Positions 1 to 8,777 of a DNA stretch of 64,000 nt are shown here, in pieces. Both the position numbers and the translations under genes were made by a program. Source of the stretch: Desulfoluna limicola (GTDB lineage: Bacteria > Desulfobacterota > Desulfobacteria > Desulfobacterales > Desulfolunaceae); assembly GCF_021654575.1 (NCBI RefSeq), contig NZ_AP024488.1, positions 5,731,501 through 5,795,500 of the forward strand, written 5' to 3'. The notes under the pieces are model-generated. The model had not been told where the DNA came from. It searched no databases and worked only from the letters and a program-made list of their open reading frames with translations. Within the stretch, counting starts at the first letter, position 1. Every line of letters starts with the position of its first letter.

Positions 1-992
1 GTTTTCAGCTTGTCCGCCACCAGGTCCAGGGCTTCGTCCCAGGATGCCTCCCGCAACTCACCGTTCCCCCGGATCAGGGGGGTGGTGAGCCGCTCCTCCG
101 AATAGATGAAGTCGTACCCGAACCGTCCCTTGACGCAGAGCCGTCCTTTGTTGGGAAGCCCCTCCTTATCCCCGGTGACCTTGACGATGCGTCCCTCCTT
201 GACATGGAGGGTCTGCTGGCACCCCACCCCGCAGTAGGGGCAGGTGGTGCGGATGGTCGTGACATCCCAGGGCCTCCATTTACCTTTGGACTTTTTTCCC
301 ACAAGGGCCCCGGTGGGGCAGGCCTGAATGCACTCACCGCAGAAGACGCAGGCAGATTGGGAGAGCGGCAGGTCGCCAAGGGCGACGATTTTGCTCTCGG
401 CCCCTCGGTACCCGTGACTAATGGCCTCGTTTACCTGAACCTCGTTGCAGGCCTGGACGCAGCGCCCGCAGAGAATGCACCGGGAGAAGTCCCGGATGAT
501 GAGCGGGTTGTCCAGCTCGGGCGGGTAGGTCGGTGTTGAACGGGGGTACTCGGTGCCGGTGGCCCCGTACTCAAGGGCATAGTCCTGTAGTTTGCAGTCC
601 CCCCAGGAGGGGCAGAGGTGGTCGGAGCGGCCGTCGGTTTTGGCCCTGGCATCAAAGAGGCCCCGGGCATCTTTGGCGGTCCCGATGCCCAGGCAGTCGT
701 GGTTGCCTGAGGAAAGGAGGAGTTCAAGGGTCATCTTCCGTGACCGGGCGACTGACGGGGAGTCCGTGGTCACCTCCATGGTGCTTTCAGCCGGTGTGGA
801 GCAGGCGGCCAGGAGGTTTCTGGCCCCTTTGACTTCCACGACACAGAGGCGACAGGCTCCGGTGGGGGTGGTCCCTTTTAAATGACAGAGGGTGGGGATC
901 GCAATGCCGGCCGCTTCAGCCACCTCAAGGATGGTCTGGCCGGGCTCAAAGGGGTGGGGGGTGCCGTTGATGAGAATGGTGCCGTCAGACAT
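1..992 (-). CDS. fdhA: Formate dehydrogenase alpha subunit, NuoG-like, N-terminal part (3' end outside window)
   Basis: Catalytic subunit of a soluble molybdo/tungstopterin formate dehydrogenase that passes electrons along iron-sulfur clusters. About 330 residues are visible. A 2Fe-2S ferredoxin domain has Cys36, 47, 50 and 64. A His-Cys 4Fe-4S site has His98, Cys100, Cys127 and Cys133. Two 4Fe-4S knuckles follow at Cys172-182 and Cys215-225. The start of the molybdopterin domain has CPYCGVGC at 251-258 and Cys286. The active-site Cys/Sec lies beyond the window. ATG at 992 has GGAGG 9 bases upstream; a second in-frame ATG at 998 is closer to that site. The frame stays open without an ATG up to about 1136. 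A related NADP-reducing hydrogenase or NuoG subunit is less likely, given CPYCGVGC. The cofactor fits the AOR and WtpABC genes of this window. Confidence 0.85.
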   Translation of the reverse strand, partial: MSDGTILINGTPHPFEPGQTILEVAEAAGIAIPTLCHLKGTTPTGACRLCVVEVKGARNLLAACSTPAESTMEVTTDSPSVARSRKMTLELLLSSGNHDCLGIGTAKDARGLFDARAKTDGRSDHLCPSWGDCKLQDYALEYGATGTEYPRSTPTYPPELDNPLIIRDFSRCILCGRCVQACNEVQVNEAISHGYRGAESKIVALGDLPLSQSACVFCGECIQACPTGALVGKKSKGKWRPWDVTTIRTTCPYCGVGCQQTLHVKEGRIVKVTGDKEGLPNKGRLCVKGRFGYDFIYSEERLTTPLIRGNGELREASWDEALDLVADKLK

Positions 993-1400
993 GTACATGA
1001 ACCTCCGCTGGATGATCCGCTCAGCTGCGGTGCGCCCGCTGCAGACGTGGGAGAAAGGGTTCTTTGTGAACGCATGTATCTGTTCGGGACGTTGTTCTTG
1101 GATGCGGCATGGACGATCCGGGCGGGGCAGGATCCGTTATGCCTGAAATGTCATAACGGTTAGTCGGAAAATCACCAATTGTCAATACAAATATCTGGAA
1201 TAAACCATGGTTCGCGATTCATATCGGGCCTCGTTTCCGGGGCAGACGACACGTCTGTTTTGCCAATCAGGCTGGGGCAGTGACACGGCTTGAGGGGGCG
1301 TTCTTGTTGTGATGCTCGAATGGATCGTTTTTTCTGGCGAGATCGAAGGTGGGCATCATCTATGCGGGTTGTTCAAGAAACATGTAACGATTCAGCTTGT
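993..1400. other. Leader and promoter region of the formate dehydrogenase gene
   Basis: About 400 bases without a convincing gene. 1136-993 stays in frame with fdhA and has coding-like composition but no ATG. 1140-1200 is AT-rich and the likely promoter. 1200-1400 shows nothing recognisable. Confidence 0.4.
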
Positions 1401-1551
1401 GCCGCCGGCGGGTCGATTTTTGAAAAAAGCTCCGCAAAAACTTTCCGGGTCGTTAAGCCCGAACGCTATGGATTGGGGACATCGGTGATGCAATCGAAAC
1501 GGCGCTTAATACCTGTTTTTCAAACGTTTCAGGAGGTTGGCCGCCGGAGGC
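1401..1551 (+). repeat. Modular palindromic repeat: module D plus R arm
   Basis: Begins GCCGCCGGCGGGTCG (module D, also at 20443, 29384 and 62312) and ends with the inverted terminus CCGCCGGAGGC at 1541-1551. Lies just downstream of the thioesterase gene. Confidence 0.6.
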
Positions 1552-1578
1552 AACATTGAGCGGATCAGTGCCTGCTGC

Positions 1579-2376
1579 CTACCCGAAAACCGTGACCCCC
1601 TGCCTTGAAATACCTGCCAGCTGACCACCGGGTGTCCAGAGTCTGGACTCTTCGCTGACGTAGCCATTTTCTGCAGCATCCACGTGGGTCTTGAACCGCC
1701 ACCAGTCGGCGGTGGTGAAACCTTCGCCTGTGTGGAAGAGGTCGAGGCTCCAGGTGAGGGTGCTGGCCGGTGCGAAGGTGTTGAGCATGGAGAGAGAGGG
1801 CGAGGGCCAGGCATCCATGAGGGCCACGATGTGGGATTCGTCGGTCTCTTTTGGCTCTCCGAGGCAACAGATCCAACCGCCGTATTCCCCTTCAGGTTTG
1901 CCTTCGAAGGGGTAAGGGCCTTCGGCCCAGCAGTAACGGAGGTATTGGGTGAAGCTGGGTGAAAGACCTTCCATGAAGGGCAGTTCGGTGAGCTCTTCGG
2001 GGCTCGGCCATGGGGGGGCGGTGTGGCCTTTTTTTAAGACGCGTGAGGGGCGCTCAGCCCCGAAGCAGCCGTGGAGGGTGGCACAGATTTCACCCTGGTT
2101 GGTGAGCACTTCGGCCTGAACGTGGGTGACGGATTTGCCTTGCCTGAGGATGCGTGCCTGGGCCCTGATGCCCCCTGTTCCGGTGGGCCCCACAAAGGCA
2201 ACCAACAGGTTTCGCAGGGGGAGATCCCTCTGTACTTGGCCTCGCATGGCGGCCAGGCCGACCACGGCCACGAGGCCACCAAAGGTGGTCCGACCCTGGA
2301 GCCAGGTTTCGGGGAGGGTCAGCTCGACCCCGTTTCCGTGATTGCTGATAGCATCAAATACACCGTGAATATCCAC
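1579..2376 (-). CDS. Thioesterase-like superfamily protein (double hotdog)
   Basis: Probable acyl-CoA thioesterase of the TesB-like, double-hotdog type (265 aa). The N-terminal half has a WLQGRTTFGG helix region followed by GPTGTGGIRAQARILRQGKS, typical of the first hotdog. The second half (DAWPSPSL, TLTWSLDLFH) matches the second hotdog. The open frame continues to 2436, but the GTG at 2376 is preceded by GGGAGG at 5-base spacing and is the better start. It is a single gene between fdhA and yceI. The substrate is unknown; neighbouring acyl-CoA dehydrogenases elsewhere in the window fit acyl-CoA chemistry. Confidence 0.7.
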   Translation of the reverse strand: MDIHGVFDAISNHGNGVELTLPETWLQGRTTFGGLVAVVGLAAMRGQVQRDLPLRNLLVAFVGPTGTGGIRAQARILRQGKSVTHVQAEVLTNQGEICATLHGCFGAERPSRVLKKGHTAPPWPSPEELTELPFMEGLSPSFTQYLRYCWAEGPYPFEGKPEGEYGGWICCLGEPKETDESHIVALMDAWPSPSLSMLNTFAPASTLTWSLDLFHTGEGFTTADWWRFKTHVDAAENGYVSEESRLWTPGGQLAGISRQGVTVFG

Positions 2377-2566
2377 TGTGGCCTCCCTGGGTGAGATTGA
2401 ACGTGCGAACTTTGTTCTACCATTGGGGGAGGTCAATGAGCAACATCAGGGTGTATGACACCATAAAAATTACCGTTGCCAGTGTTTCGGAGCGGAACGG
2501 TCGGCAATACCTTACCCTCCGCGCGAATGCCTCAAAATCTATCCACTATTCAGCTCTCAAAAAACG

Positions 2567-2716
2567 GCCTCCGGTGGCAAGGGGGGCGAAGCCACATCAG
2601 GCAAAAAACCTTGAAAGCGGGTAGCGGATGTGATTCGGGAAGCGTCCTGTGCACGTTGAGCAAATTTCTTTGCCAAATTTTTCAAAATCTTGGCCCCCGG
2701 CAGGGCCGCCGGAGGC
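2567..2716 (+). repeat. Modular palindromic repeat, complete, with enlarged hp1
   Basis: Termini GCCTCCGGTGG (2567) and CCGCCGGAGGC (2706-2716). hp1 is a longer form with a GGGCGAAGCC core, shared with the copies at 18845 and 44020. The R arm has GGCCCCCGGCAGGGCC. Lies between the divergent start of the thioesterase and the end of yceI. Confidence 0.75.
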
Positions 2717-2737
2717 CTGCTTTTTAAGGCATTCGTC

Positions 2738-3322
2738 CTATTTCACCGCCTCCATGGAGATGGTGATGTCCACCTCTTTGTCTATGACGCCCATGTTGAA
2801 GAATTTGCCGTCGCCCACCTTGAAGTCGAGGCGGTTGATGGTGAACTGGGTGGTGAACCCGGACACCATCTCTGTTTTCTTGAAGGGGTTGGGTTTGACC
2901 CCATGGAAGGTGAAGGGGGCGGATATTTTCTTGGTGACGCCCCGGATGGTGAGGTTTCCTTCGATGATGTAGCGGTTTCCCCCCTTGGGAATGATTTTCG
3001 TGCTGGTGAAGGTCATGGTGGGGTGCGTGCCCGTGTCGAACAATTCGGCGGAGCGCAGGTGGGTGTCCCGCTTTCGATTGTAGGTGGTGATGCTTTTGGT
3101 CTGCACGGTGAAGTTGCAGGATGAGTTGACGATGTTGTCGGTGTCGATGTTGAGGTCTGCCGAGTAGTCGTCAAAGTGGCCCCGGACGATGGAGAAGATG
3201 TGTTTGGCATCAAAGTAGATTCCCGAGTGTGCGGTGTCCAGGTCCCATTTGGCAGGGGCGGCCTGGGCCGTGGCGGCCATGACAATCAAAAGGATCGGGA
3301 CGAAAAGGTGCCTGGCTTTCAT
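2738..3322 (-). CDS. yceI: YceI family periplasmic protein
   Basis: 194 aa with a Sec signal peptide (hydrophobic core LFVPILLIVMAATAQA, cleavage near residue 21). The mature part has the YceI lipocalin-like pattern: WDLDTAHSGIYFDAKH near the start, repeated basic/aromatic beta strands, a central NLTIRGVTKKI strand and the terminal EVDITISMEAVK strand. The family binds polyisoprenoids or amphiphiles in the periplasm and is often linked to stress. The exact ligand here is unknown. AAGGAGG 9 bases upstream sets the ATG at 3322. Repeats flank it on both sides, so it is probably transcribed alone. Confidence 0.9.
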   Translation of the reverse strand: MKARHLFVPILLIVMAATAQAAPAKWDLDTAHSGIYFDAKHIFSIVRGHFDDYSADLNIDTDNIVNSSCNFTVQTKSITTYNRKRDTHLRSAELFDTGTHPTMTFTSTKIIPKGGNRYIIEGNLTIRGVTKKISAPFTFHGVKPNPFKKTEMVSGFTTQFTINRLDFKVGDGKFFNMGVIDKEVDITISMEAVK

Positions 3323-3371
3323 GGTTGGTTTCCTCCTTTATCGTTAATAAATGGGGTATCTATTCAACTAG

Positions 3372-3514
3372 GCCTCCGGCGGCAAGGTGTGCCACCTTGA
3401 AAGCACACCCGCCTTTAAAACGGAATTCGTTTAAGGGCATTTTTTAAGACCTGTTTGTTAAACCCAGCTTATAAAATTGGCAAAAGTCTGGCCCCCGGCA
3501 GGGCCGCCGGAGGC
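3372..3514 (+). repeat. Modular palindromic repeat, complete
   Basis: GCCTCCGGCGG at 3372, hp1 CAAGGTG-tgc-CACCTTG, no clear hp2, then the R arm with GGCCCCCGGCAGGGCC and CCGCCGGAGGC at 3504-3514. Fills the gap between yceI and the ferric-reductase-like gene. Confidence 0.85.
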
Positions 3515-3541
3515 AATGTTGTGCTGGATCGTATTAAAAAA

Positions 3542-4882
3542 TCAAAACCCGAAGGTTTCGGTGTGGACACGATGACGATGGATACCGATCTCCCTGAGCA
3601 TGCCTTTAACGGCGGTCATCATGGGCGGTGGCCCGCAGAGGAAGACCTGGGGTGAGGTGAGGTCTTCGATGAAGTGGTGTAACTGCTGTGTGGTGAGCTG
3701 TTCGGCCCCGGGCTCGTCAGTGAAGTGGAGGTGCACTGAAAGTGACGGATGATTCATTTTCATTCGTATAAGCTCGTCGGCGCTGAAGAGGGCCTCGTGG
3801 CTTCGGTTGCTCCACACCAGGATGACTTTTCGCCCGTCGTCGGTGGCATCCATGTGGCGCATCATGCTGAGCATGGGGGTGATGCCGACACCACCGGCAA
3901 TGAGGACAAGGGGTGCGTCATCATCCAGCATGAGGTGGGAGAAACTGCCGTACGGGCCGTCGAGGACAGCGGGGGCACCTTGTTGGATGCGATCCATGTA
4001 CCGGGTCCAGTCTCCGCCCTTGCCGATGATAAACTCCAGTGCAGTTGGGGTTGCAGGGGATGAGGCGATGGTGAATGGATGCGCTTCTGATGATACCACA
4101 GAAGAGGGGAAGGACAGAAAGGCAAACTGTCCGGGAAGATAGGTGAATGTTTCTTTGTTGTCCGGTGTGAGGCGGATTCGAGTGGCGCGGTTTCCTGCGG
4201 GGGTTACGTCTGTAACGATCCATGTTGAGAGGTTGCGGAAAGGGGGGGCATGACGGCTGATGAGGACCACAAGGCAGAGGACGGAAAAGGCGATGCCGAC
4301 AACGCGGGGAAGTCCCCCTTCAAAGGTTTCGCTTGAGAAAAGAAGGTGGACAAAAAGAGCGAGCAGCACAGCGCACCCACCAATTTTATGCGCCCGCATC
4401 CAGAGGTGAAAGGGAAGGCCGAGTGCTTTCTTAAAAAGGGCCGCCGTTGTCATGTAAAAGAGCCCCATGAGTAGGCCGGCCCCCACGATTTCGGGCCAGA
4501 ATTTGAACTCAAGGGGAAGGGTGGTGATCTCCTCGGGGCCGAAGACGAGAAGCGGGTGCATAAGGGCAAGAAGGGCAATGGCGATGCCGTTGTACTTGTG
4601 CACCGCAATCAGGCGGTCCATGCCAGCCATTCGGTTGACCCAGGTGATACGGGCCACCAGAAGAAGCTGTGCCACCAGAAGAAGGGCCGCGGCCATGCCC
4701 ACCAGTTTGCCGCTTCTCAGCAGGGCTTTGTGAAGCCCGAATTTGTATTTGATGGAGAAAGACTCATAGACAAAGGGGATGGCAAAGGCACCGCAGAAGA
4801 GCAGGATGAGCACCGCCACACACCCGGCTGCCGTGCTTAACCGGGTGTTCCGGCTCCAGAAGGTCGCAGTCTTGATGGTCAT
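3542..4882 (-). CDS. Ferric-reductase-like membrane flavocytochrome (FNR superfamily)
   Basis: 446 aa. The first ~210 residues form about six membrane helices of the ferric reductase-like transmembrane (cytochrome b) domain, with His residues in helices such as LIAVHKYNG and LLALMHPLL suited to haem binding. Next come an FAD-binding domain with HPFTIASSP (about 270) and a NAD(P)-binding domain with LIAGGVGITPMLSMM (about 330) and LCGPPPMM near the C-terminus. It should move electrons from NAD(P)H through FAD and haem across the membrane. The acceptor (metal, quinone or a periplasmic partner) is unknown. AAGGAGG precedes the ATG. It overlaps the upstream gene by 4 bases (ATGA), so the two are translationally coupled. 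Confidence 0.8.
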   Translation of the reverse strand: MTIKTATFWSRNTRLSTAAGCVAVLILLFCGAFAIPFVYESFSIKYKFGLHKALLRSGKLVGMAAALLLVAQLLLVARITWVNRMAGMDRLIAVHKYNGIAIALLALMHPLLVFGPEEITTLPLEFKFWPEIVGAGLLMGLFYMTTAALFKKALGLPFHLWMRAHKIGGCAVLLALFVHLLFSSETFEGGLPRVVGIAFSVLCLVVLISRHAPPFRNLSTWIVTDVTPAGNRATRIRLTPDNKETFTYLPGQFAFLSFPSSVVSSEAHPFTIASSPATPTALEFIIGKGGDWTRYMDRIQQGAPAVLDGPYGSFSHLMLDDDAPLVLIAGGVGITPMLSMMRHMDATDDGRKVILVWSNRSHEALFSADELIRMKMNHPSLSVHLHFTDEPGAEQLTTQQLHHFIEDLTSPQVFLCGPPPMMTAVKGMLREIGIHRHRVHTETFGF

Positions 4883-5259
4883 GGCGCCTCCTTTTGTACC
4901 TCAACGAGGATGACGTGGGCCAGTGGCAGCTTGGCAAGGAGAATAAAGACGGGGGCAAGGGTGGAACGGGCGAGCAGGGTCCATAGGGTCAAGGGGACCG
5001 GAGGGCTGAGAAGGGAGAAATAGGCCATGCCCACAACCCCTGCCGTGACCGCAAAGGCATTCATGAGAACGGCCACGCCCACTGTGGATGCACGTAAAAA
5101 GAGCACGGGCAGAAGAAGAAGGCTGACAGCGCTCATGGGGGCCGCCCACCAGAAGTAGAGGCTTTGGGCCGGCGGGTGAAGGCCGGCGTGGAGACAAAGG
5201 CCCCCGAGACTGAGCAGCATGTGGGAGAAAACCAGCATGTGGACGGGTCTGCAACTCAT
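4879..5259 (-). CDS. Small membrane protein coupled to the ferric-reductase-like gene
   Basis: 126 aa, not recognised. About four hydrophobic helices, with several His and Cys in the first half (MSCRPVHMLVFSHMLL, LCLHAGLHPPA) that could bind haem or metal. It is the first gene of a two-gene unit and its stop overlaps the start of the flavocytochrome. AGGGAG lies 5 bases before the ATG. By position it may be a membrane partner or assembly factor of the reductase; this is inference from context only. Confidence 0.65.
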   Translation of the reverse strand: MSCRPVHMLVFSHMLLSLGGLCLHAGLHPPAQSLYFWWAAPMSAVSLLLLPVLFLRASTVGVAVLMNAFAVTAGVVGMAYFSLLSPPVPLTLWTLLARSTLAPVFILLAKLPLAHVILVEVQKEAP

Positions 5260-5327
5260 TGTGACTCCCTGGGGAATACGGGTGGGAAATGCATGCCTGG
5301 CATGGTCAACGTCCCGGGCGAGAGTGA

Positions 5328-5463
5328 GCCTCCGGCGACAAGGTATGCCGCCTTGAAGGCTGGTTTCGGGTGCGCTTTTGATGATGGTGAAAATCCGAAA
5401 TTATGTATCAACACATGGTTGGCAAACGGCTCAAGTGCCTGGCCCCAGCAGGCCGCCGAAGGC
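5328..5463 (+). repeat. Modular palindromic repeat, diverged copy
   Basis: GCCTCCGGCG at 5328 and CCGCCGAAGGC ending at 5463. The hp1 position reads CAAGGTA-tgc-CGCCTTG, so one G-C pair has drifted. The R arm is shortened. Confidence 0.65.
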
Positions 5464-6210
5464 ATGTGATATGGCGAAGTGTTGTGCACTGCCTGAAGAT
5501 GCGTTGCGCCAGAGATGAGCTCGGGTCGGGATGGCGTCGGGTGATGGCTGATCGATGAGTGGCGTTTTTATGGTAACATCATTATTTTTAGCAGGTTGTG
5601 GTCGCGGTGTAAAGGCCGTGAACCATGCATTGACGTGGTCTCAACGATCCACTACCAGTGAGGACGCCCTTTTTTTTCCTTTCTGGTGGGGGCCCCTGAG
5701 CCCTTCTTTTTCTACGCGCCCTTTGTGGATGAGCCTGAAGGGACACAATGGCTCTCCGGTTTGATTTTGCTTGAATCGATTTCTATGTAAACACAGTGTG
5801 TTAATATTGACATGGGGTGCGATGTGAGAGACAATGAACCATTGTCAGGCTTACAGGATTGACTCCCCGTTATTCACCCTCGTTATTCGTCACATCGTTT
5901 GTCCTTCGTTAGTTTTCCCTTAGATGTATCCTGCTTGCCTTCCACCCCGAGCTTCGTTGTGTTCACAGGCGTCGGGGTATCCTCATCATTCTCGATTCCG
6001 TGAACCCGGTTAACGGCCCCGTTTCAGTCCACGGGCACCGGTGCCTTCGGGTGTTGAGTCCTGAGAGTTGTTATGATGGCCTCGCTGAACGTTGAACAGG
6101 ACATATCGCCGGATTAAGATGCCATGGCTTGTGTGTGCTGGCGATACACGATGACGTTTTGCGAACGCATTTTTATGCGCGGGCAGCCGGGTTTGTATGG
6201 GGAGGAAGCC
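5464..6210. other. Long non-coding stretch
   Basis: About 750 bases. A short frame at 5555-5764 has a lipobox-like LAGC but no ribosome site and no coding character afterwards. No repeat copy, RNA gene or clear hairpin-plus-T terminator is seen. The promoter of the downstream barrel gene probably lies near its 3' end. Confidence 0.4.
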
Positions 6211-6750
6211 ATGAAACGCATCCTTTTTATCTGGTGCATTGCCCTTGGCATTTGGGCCTGTCCGGTCTATGCCGATGTCGGGTCCCTTCAATTTTCAGGT
6301 GGTGTGGTGGCCCCTTACGATGTGTCGGCGAGCGACTCCTCGGTGGGGTGGCAGCTCTCTTATGGAATAGGGGTGACCGATCGTGTCGAGATCGGGGCCA
6401 TGCTTATGCGAACCGGCGACTTTGAGGTGAAAAACGATATCACGGACGGAGAGGCCGAGGTCACGACCCTGATGATCATGGGGCGCTGGATCTGCAACCC
6501 GGAAAAGAAGACCCGAGGGTTTATGGACCTTGGCTTCGGGATGATGGATGTGGATGCTGAAGGCCCGTCAGCCACTCCCAACCGGGCCGGAGCAGCAGCC
6601 CGCGTGGGGCTCGGGCTGGACCGTGACCTTTCCCCACACCTTGCCGTTCGCTTCAGCACCGGCTACACCACAGGCATCGGGCGCACCAGTGAGATTGACA
6701 TCATCGATGCCTCTATCTCCCTGGTCTTCGGGGTCCGATTGCTTCAATAA
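6211..6750 (+). CDS. Outer-membrane beta-barrel family protein
   Basis: 179 aa. A signal peptide (MKRILFIWCIALGIWACPVYA) is followed by alternating hydrophobic/polar strands with turns: LQFSGGVVAPYD, WQLSYGIGVTDRVEIGAMLM, GRWICNPEKKTRGFMDLGFGMM, ARVGLGLDRDL, LAVRFSTGYTTG. It ends in SLVFGVRLLQ, close to the aromatic-terminated signature of exported barrels. Size fits an 8-strand OmpA-like or porin-like small barrel. GGAGGAAGCC immediately upstream supports the ATG at 6211 rather than the longer frame from 6124. Function unknown. A repeat starts 7 bases after the stop. Confidence 0.7.
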   Translation: MKRILFIWCIALGIWACPVYADVGSLQFSGGVVAPYDVSASDSSVGWQLSYGIGVTDRVEIGAMLMRTGDFEVKNDITDGEAEVTTLMIMGRWICNPEKKTRGFMDLGFGMMDVDAEGPSATPNRAGAAARVGLGLDRDLSPHLAVRFSTGYTTGIGRTSEIDIIDASISLVFGVRLLQ

Positions 6751-6757
6751 AAAAACA

Positions 6758-6795
6758 GCCTCCGGCGGCGAGGTGAGCCATCTCGAAAGCTGAAT
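6758..6795 (+). repeat. Modular palindromic repeat, half copy
   Basis: GCCTCCGGCGG directly after the barrel gene, then hp1 CGAGGTG-agc-CATCTCG. No second terminus nearby; the next related block is at 7143. Confidence 0.7.
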
Positions 6796-7142
6796 GCGAA
6801 TGCGGAGCGGGGGTCGTGACTCAAGGGGCCTCGCGTATGCATTCGCATGGAGTCTGGCAGGGTGCGTAGCGCATCACACGTGCACGAGCTGAGGGTGCTC
6901 CTGTTCATTTCCTGAAACGGGTTACGATGTGATCGCTCCGGATGTCTGGGCATCAAAACCACCGATGCATGGGAACGACATGTCTGGTGCCCCTTCGCCA
7001 TCCCTTGTTTTCCCACTATAATTAATTCTTCCAAGAGGCTTTTGCCCGTCCCTGGGCTGAAGATAACTTTTCACCACCTTGCCCGCAGGGGGTATTCCAG
7101 GTAAAGTCACTTCTAAACTGGTGACGGGTGTCCCCATTTCCA

Positions 7143-7226
7143 ATGCGATGGTGATCGGCCCGAGGAACGAGGGGCGGGATCACTCGCAAACCCGCTTTCA
7201 AGGCGGCATACCTCGTCGCCTCAGGC
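7143..7226 (-). repeat. Modular palindromic repeat, half copy with hp2
   Basis: hp2 has stem GTGATC...GATCAC around the loop CCCGAGGAACGAGGGG. It is followed by a decayed hp1 (CAAGGCGGCATACCTCG) and terminus. About 50 bases upstream of yqaA. Confidence 0.65.
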
Positions 7227-7280
7227 ACGCATTTTCATCATAGACGTTATCGATCTCATTCTGAAAAGGCCCATTTTTTC

Positions 7281-7724
7281 ATGCTCGAATTGTTGACGGC
7301 CAACGGCTATCTTTATCTGTTTGTGTTGAGTTTCCTTGCGGCGACGGTGGTGCCCCTGGGGTCTGAGTGGCTTTTGGTGGCTCTTCTGATGCAGAATCTC
7401 GACCCCGCCTGGCTTTTGGCCTCGGCCACAACGGGAAATGTGTTGGGGGCCCTCACCACCTGGGCCATCGGCGTCTGGGGCGGGCCATTTTTGATGGCAA
7501 AGGTTCTGCGCATCGATCCGGTGTCCCAGGCGAAAGCGCGATCCACTTATCAACGCTGGGGAAGCTGGTCTCTTCTTCTTGCCTGGGTCCCCATTATCGG
7601 AGACCCCTTGTGTCTTGTGGGGGGGCTTTTTCGCATCCCTTTTTTCAGATTCACTCTCCTTGTCACCCTCGGGAAATTCGGGCGGTACGCCTTTATTGCC
7701 GCCGCAACACTTGCCCTGGCGTGA
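7281..7724 (+). CDS. yqaA: YqaA family inner-membrane protein (SNARE-associated/DedA superfamily)
   Basis: 147 aa with about four membrane segments. It has the family features: an N-terminal re-entrant segment with PLGSEWLLVALL, a glycine-rich NVLGALTTWAIGVWGG helix, and the conserved Arg/Gly/Asp-Pro block SWSLLLAWVPIIGDPLCLVGGLFR. It ends with a short hydrophobic tail. DedA-superfamily proteins act in lipid or ion homeostasis; the specific role of YqaA is not established. The ribosome site is weak (AAGG about 13 bases upstream). Confidence 0.85.
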   Translation: MLELLTANGYLYLFVLSFLAATVVPLGSEWLLVALLMQNLDPAWLLASATTGNVLGALTTWAIGVWGGPFLMAKVLRIDPVSQAKARSTYQRWGSWSLLLAWVPIIGDPLCLVGGLFRIPFFRFTLLVTLGKFGRYAFIAAATLALA

Positions 7725-8158
7725 GTTGTTTCACGGCTGTGGGAACCTGTCGTCATCTTTGTCAGGTTGTGTGAACATAATTTATTATAAATACAGTGGA
7801 TTGAGGTGTCTTTCCTGTTGACTTGCATTCTGCTCTGATTAAGAATAGAGCAGGTGTGACCGGCTATGAAACCAACTTCCTATGGAATGGCACGGTACCT
7901 GTTTTCCACGACGCCTTGCGTCGAGAGTTTTTGACACAACGCCCTCTCACTAAGAGACATTCAAACGGAATGCCCCTCCCTTTTTTCACCGCCTTGTTTT
8001 CAGGGGACTGTCACGGATTCAACCACGCTCTCCTTCGTTTCATCGGCACACATGACAAAATTGTGTTTTTTGTTTTTGGCATCGTCACTCCGGGTTTGTA
8101 CCTGGTGCACACCCCGGGCTGACTTTTCATTAAACGACGGGGAACAAAAGGAGAGGCC
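7725..8158. other. Non-coding stretch
   Basis: About 430 bases between yqaA and the next small gene. No repeat copy and no supported gene. An AT-rich patch around 7775-7800 could carry a promoter. Confidence 0.35.
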
Positions 8159-8473
8159 ATGGACACCAATCAATATTGCATCAACCTGAGCAATGAGCTT
8201 CAGCGCTGGCGGGATGCCATCCACAAGGAAAATGAAATTATCGCCAAGATTCCTTCGGCAGAAAAGCAGCACTTCCAGGGGTGTGTCGAGGACCTGAGGA
8301 TGCTGGAGTGCGAAATGGATGAGCGGATCAACCAGTTAAAAACCGAGTGCCCCACCTACTGGGGGCCGGAGAATGCTGAGCATGTCATCGAACCATCCGG
8401 TGACTCCGCCGGGTTTGCCTTAAGTCCGGATGAAAGCGACAAAATCATTGGAGGAGGGAACTTTGGAGGGTAA
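8159..8473 (+). CDS. Small soluble protein of unknown function
   Basis: 104 aa, not recognised. The first ~65 residues are predicted helical and charged (NELQRWRDAIHKENEIIAKI, LECEMDERINQL) with three Cys. The tail is Gly/Asp rich and ends GGGNFGG. AAAAGGAGAG before the ATG is a strong ribosome site, and a good intrinsic terminator follows at 8540, so it is a single-gene unit. Expression looks real, function open. Confidence 0.6.
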   Translation: MDTNQYCINLSNELQRWRDAIHKENEIIAKIPSAEKQHFQGCVEDLRMLECEMDERINQLKTECPTYWGPENAEHVIEPSGDSAGFALSPDESDKIIGGGNFGG

Positions 8474-8539
8474 TCCTGGAGGCAAGGGGCAACCATTCAG
8501 CCTTAACCTGCCCCTGCCTTAGGTCCCAGAGTGGAAAAG

Positions 8540-8568
8540 CCGACCCGATTATATGGGTCGGTTTTTTT
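8540..8568 (+). terminator. Intrinsic terminator
   Basis: CCGACCC at 8540-8546 pairs with GGGTCGG at 8555-8561, followed by seven T. Ends the small gene at 8159 and isolates the glnK promoter. Confidence 0.9.
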
Positions 8569-8711
8569 ATGGGTGCAAACTGACAAAAACGAATATTGAG
8601 GGATTTGTAGTGACATAAATGTAACAATGGCGATAGTGGTGTTTTCGTTGTTTTGTCCTTTGTTGTTCTTAAGGTTTTGTATTTGTTGTTTAAGTGGTGG
8701 CTATTCTTGGG

Positions 8712-8728
8712 TTGGCACGAAAGTTGTA
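8712..8728 (+). promoter_or_regulatory. Sigma-54 promoter of glnK-amt
   Basis: TTGGCACGAAAGTTGTA matches the -24/-12 pattern TGGCAC-N5-TTGC, with T in place of C at the last position. It lies about 50 bases before the glnK start. Nitrogen-controlled sigma-54 transcription is usual for glnK-amt pairs. Confidence 0.8.
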
Positions 8729-8777
8729 ACAGAAGGGAAGCACGGCCGTAACAACACCCAACAACCAAGGAGAGACC

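Noticed and set aside
5555..5764. 69-codon frame with a lipobox-like MVTSLFLAGCGRG start
   Set aside because: No ribosome site and no protein-like composition after the first 20 residues; sits in a long non-coding gap.
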